38,793 bases of DNA, taken from assembly GCA_028293765.1 (NCBI GenBank), contig JAQGOG010000065.1:1-38793 (forward strand), read 5' to 3'. The translations under genes were made by a program, and so were the position numbers. Below, piece by piece: positions 36,213 to 38,793 of the stretch. The stretch comes from Gammaproteobacteria bacterium (GTDB taxonomy: Bacteria > Pseudomonadota > Gammaproteobacteria > Steroidobacterales > Steroidobacteraceae). Each line of letters opens with the position of its first letter. Positions within the stretch are counted from its first letter, which is position 1. The notes beneath the pieces were generated by a model, which saw nothing but the letters and a program-made list of their open reading frames with translations, made no database searches and was not told where the DNA came from.

Positions 36213-37502
36213 TTGAACGATGCTCCGACGACTCCCTTGTTGCTGGCGCTTCTCGCTCTGCTCGTGATCATCGCGTTCTCCTCGGGCACCGAGGTCGCGA
36301 TGCTGTCCCTCAACCGCTATCGGATCAGGAACCGGGCGCAAAAGGGCAACTCGACCGCAAAGGTCCTCGAGCGCCTCCTGCAGAAACCGGACGACTGGCT
36401 CGGCGCGAACCTCGTCATCCTGGCCGCCGCCAGTGTGTTTGCCTCCTCCATCGCGACCATCATTGCCCAACGGACCGGCTACTCCTATGCCGTGCCCATC
36501 ACCGGCTTTCTATTGACGGTGATCGTGATCGTGTTTTGCGAGCTCGCCCCAAAGATCTACGCGGCTACGCACCCTGAATCCGTCGCGCTGGGTGCAGCTC
36601 GTATTTATAGGGTGCTCGTGCTGGTCGCCCGGCCGCTGCTGTGGCTCACCAACAAGATGGCCTATGGCTTGTTGAAAATCTTCGGCGTCGTCAGATCCTC
36701 CCGCGCCACGCAGGCGCTGAGCACCGAGGAGCTGCGGACCGTGGTAGCCGAAGCTGGGCCCATGATCCCAGCGCGACACAGGCAAATGCTGTTGTCGATC
36801 CTCGATCTGGGGCAGATCACGGTGAACGACATCATGATTCCCCGGCAGGAAATCTCCGCCATCGATGTGCAGGAGAACTGGGACGACATTCTCGACCAGC
36901 TGCGCCAGACGCCACACACCCGCCTTCCGGTCTACGACGGCGAGCTCGATAACCTCGTCGGCATCCTCCACATGAAGAAGGTAGCGCACGAGGTCGCGCG
37001 CGGCACATTGACCCGCGATCGTCTCATCGAGATCGCCCGCAACCGCGAGCCCTACTTCGTGCCCGAAGAAACCTCCCTCAACGTGCAGTTGTCCCATTTT
37101 CAGCGCAACCGCCGCCGGCTCGCCTTCGTGGTGAACGAATATGGGGATATCGAAGGGCTCGTCACGCTCGAGGACATCCTCGAGGAGATCGTCGGCGAGT
37201 TCACGACAGACCCTGCCAGCATCATGCACAAGGACATTCACATCGAGCGCCCGGGGGTGTACATCGTCAACGCCAGTACGACCATCCGGGCCTTGAACCG
37301 TGCTTTGCAGTGGCAGCTGCCGACCGATGGGCCGAAGACGTTGAACGGGTTGCTGCTGGAGCAGCTGGAAATGATTCCCGATCCGGGCACTGCGCTGAAG
37401 GTCGGGCCTTACCAGTTCGAGATCCTTCAGATCGCGGATAACGCTATCAAGACGGTTCGGGTACGGACCGCGGCGGCGGACACGCCCGTAGCGGCGGGTT
37501 AG
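36213..37502 (+). CDS. CNNM/CorB-CorC type membrane protein with CBS domains
   Basis: A 429-residue inner-membrane protein of the family linked to magnesium and cobalt transport (YfjD/CorB in E. coli). Seen: an N-terminal DUF21 membrane domain (about 1-180) with four hydrophobic segments and VIVIVFCELAPKIYA near 105, a pair of CBS domains (about 195-325) with NDIMIPRQEI and NEYGDIEGLVTLEDILEEIVGEF, and the C-terminal CorC/HlyC domain (about 340-425). Start TTG 36213 with AAGGA eight bases upstream. It is divergent from ffh, as in E. coli, but the ypjD gene that lies between them there is absent. Confidence 0.9.
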   Translation: MNDAPTTPLLLALLALLVIIAFSSGTEVAMLSLNRYRIRNRAQKGNSTAKVLERLLQKPDDWLGANLVILAAASVFASSIATIIAQRTGYSYAVPITGFLLTVIVIVFCELAPKIYAATHPESVALGAARIYRVLVLVARPLLWLTNKMAYGLLKIFGVVRSSRATQALSTEELRTVVAEAGPMIPARHRQMLLSILDLGQITVNDIMIPRQEISAIDVQENWDDILDQLRQTPHTRLPVYDGELDNLVGILHMKKVAHEVARGTLTRDRLIEIARNREPYFVPEETSLNVQLSHFQRNRRRLAFVVNEYGDIEGLVTLEDILEEIVGEFTTDPASIMHKDIHIERPGVYIVNASTTIRALNRALQWQLPTDGPKTLNGLLLEQLEMIPDPGTALKVGPYQFEILQIADNAIKTVRVRTAAADTPVAAG

Positions 37503-37576
37503 CGCGGACGTCGTGGCGAGGGAGCCCGTGCCGGAGCGGTGCCCTTACCAGTCATGTGCCCGTACGGGCTAGCACG

Positions 37577-38793
37577 TCAGGATGCTTTGCCGAAGGCGGC
37601 TTCGAGCGCTTCACCAACGCGCGCTACCGGGATGACCTCCAGGCCCTGGAGCGGCTTGCGCGGAGCGTTCTCGCGAGGCACTACGGCAATTTTGAAACCC
37701 TGCTTCTGGGCTTCCTTCAAACGCTCTTCGCCGTAAGCGACGGGGCGAACCTCACCGGTCAAGCCGATCTCCCCGAACGAGATGAGCGAGTTGGGCACCG
37801 TCTTATCCCTGAGACTGGACGCCAGGGCGATCACGACCGGGACATCCCAAGCGGTCTCGGTGATCTTGATGCCGCCCACGGCATTTACGAACACGTCGTA
37901 CTCTTGTAGCGACACTCCGGCATGACGGTTCAGCACCGCCAGGAGCATCGCCACCCGATTCGAATCCAGGCCCTGCGCGACTCTTCGCGGCATGCCGAAC
38001 TGCATCCGGTCCACGAGCGCCTGCAATTCAATGAGTAGAGGCCGGCCGCCTTCGCGGGTGACGGTCACGATGCTGCCCGCGGCGGGCTCGGGCGCCTTGG
38101 AGAGAAAGATCGCTGACGGGTTGCGGACCTCTTTGAGGCCCCCTTCGGTCATGGCGAAGAAGCCCAGTTCGTTGATCGCCCCGAAGCGGTTCTTCGTGGC
38201 GCGAACGATCCGATAGCGGCTGCCCGCCTCGCTCTCGAAATAGAGGACGGTATCGACGAGATGCTCAAGCACGCGCGGACCGGCGATCGCCCCTTCCTTG
38301 GTCACGTGTCCGATGATGATGACGGCCGTGGAGGTTGATTTGGCGAAACGTACGAGTTCCGCCGTGCACTCGCGCAGCTGCGAGACCCCTCCTGCGCTGG
38401 CATCCACCGAGGCCGACTGCACCGTCTGGATCGAATCTACAACCAGCAGAGCCGCCTTGCGTTCGGAGGCGAGCCCGATGATCGACTGCAGGTCTGTTTC
38501 GGCCACGCAACCGAGGGAGGCGGCGGACAGCCCGAGCCGTTGGGCCCGCATGCCGATCTGCGAAACCGACTCCTCCCCGCTCGCGTAAAGGACGCCGCGA
38601 GTGGCCGCAACGTGCGCGGCAACTTGTAGGAGAAGAGTAGACTTCCCAATGCCGGGGTCACCGCCCAGCAGCGTCACAGAACCGGGTACGATGCCGGCAC
38701 CGAAAACACGATCGAGCTCGTCCTGGCCGCAGGCACGGCGCTCCAGGCCAGTGACCAAGGTCGAATCCAGGGGGCGCGGGACGGCCGCCGGGA
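37577..38793 (-). CDS. radA: DNA repair protein RadA (5' end outside window)
   Basis: RecA-like ATPase that helps branch migration in recombination repair. The reading frame runs unbroken to the window edge, so the start and the N-terminal zinc finger are missing. Seen: Walker A GGDPGIGKST, the RadA-specific KNRFG motif (RATKNRFGAINELGFF), and the C-terminal Lon-like domain with FVNAVGGIKITETAWD. About 405 codons are present of about 455 in a typical RadA. It ends 75 bases from the CorC-type gene on the other strand. Confidence 0.96.
   Translation of the reverse strand, partial: PAAVPRPLDSTLVTGLERRACGQDELDRVFGAGIVPGSVTLLGGDPGIGKSTLLLQVAAHVAATRGVLYASGEESVSQIGMRAQRLGLSAASLGCVAETDLQSIIGLASERKAALLVVDSIQTVQSASVDASAGGVSQLRECTAELVRFAKSTSTAVIIIGHVTKEGAIAGPRVLEHLVDTVLYFESEAGSRYRIVRATKNRFGAINELGFFAMTEGGLKEVRNPSAIFLSKAPEPAAGSIVTVTREGGRPLLIELQALVDRMQFGMPRRVAQGLDSNRVAMLLAVLNRHAGVSLQEYDVFVNAVGGIKITETAWDVPVVIALASSLRDKTVPNSLISFGEIGLTGEVRPVAYGEERLKEAQKQGFKIAVVPRENAPRKPLQGLEVIPVARVGEALEAAFGKAS

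Overview
The window is a GC-rich, gene-dense piece of bacterial chromosome that reads as core gammaproteobacterial genome. Evidence for this lineage is the order lipoprotein-dapA / gcvR-bcp (the Escherichia coli bamC-dapA-gcvR-bcp neighbourhood), the rpsP-rimM-trmD-rplS block beside ffh, and an Rrf2-regulated sufBCDS-sufU-sufT cluster like that of Xanthomonadales and relatives. A Xanthomonadales / Nevskiales / Steroidobacter-like host is my inference; there is no 16S rRNA here to settle it. I see no insertion sequence, prophage, CRISPR array or integron, and no block that looks foreign in composition.

Layout. 1-1559 (minus): dnaX, cut by the window edge, with the 4.5S SRP RNA (ffs) just upstream. 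1871-7470 (minus): a secreted M20 metallopeptidase and two tandem DUF3857/transglutaminase-like exported proteins, one with an intact catalytic triad and one without. 7563-8956 (minus): tRNA-Ser(GGA), a very short BamC-like lipoprotein and dapA. 9199-14486 (plus): gcvR, bcp, a PIN-PhoH ATPase, bepA and mlaA. 14520-18731 (minus): class I fructose-bisphosphate aldolase followed by mlaFEDCB, convergent with mlaA. 18874-26079 (plus): a palindromic operator, an Rrf2 regulator, sufB-C-D-S-U-T, a Rieske ferredoxin and a SixA-like phosphatase in a tightly packed run. 26244-28273 (minus): sdaA and hslR. 28297-30610 (plus): kbl and tdh, closed by strong hairpins. 30750-36086 (minus): ffh, then rpsP-rimM-trmD-rplS-sppA. 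36213-37502 (plus): a CBS/CorC-type membrane protein. 37577-38793 (minus): radA, cut by the window edge.

Functional themes. (1) Outer-membrane upkeep: all six Mla genes lie in one convergent locus, with BepA and a BamC-like lipoprotein near by. (2) Iron-sulfur assembly: a Rrf2 regulator with three cysteines, the SufBCD scaffold, a SufS/SufU zinc-dependent sulfur-transfer pair and SufT, followed by a Rieske protein. (3) Threonine-glycine-serine metabolism: tdh and kbl turn threonine into glycine, sdaA deaminates serine, and GcvR is the glycine-cleavage repressor. (4) Translation and protein targeting: both halves of the signal recognition particle (ffs and ffh), ribosomal proteins S16 and L19, and their maturation enzymes.

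Most of the window is ordinary housekeeping DNA. The observations I rate highest are the BamC reduced to its lipid anchor and BamD-binding lasso, the active/inactive transglutaminase pair, the perfect palindrome in front of the Rrf2 gene, the Rieske and SixA genes translationally tied to the suf run, and the row of hairpins and palindromes between tdh and sppA.
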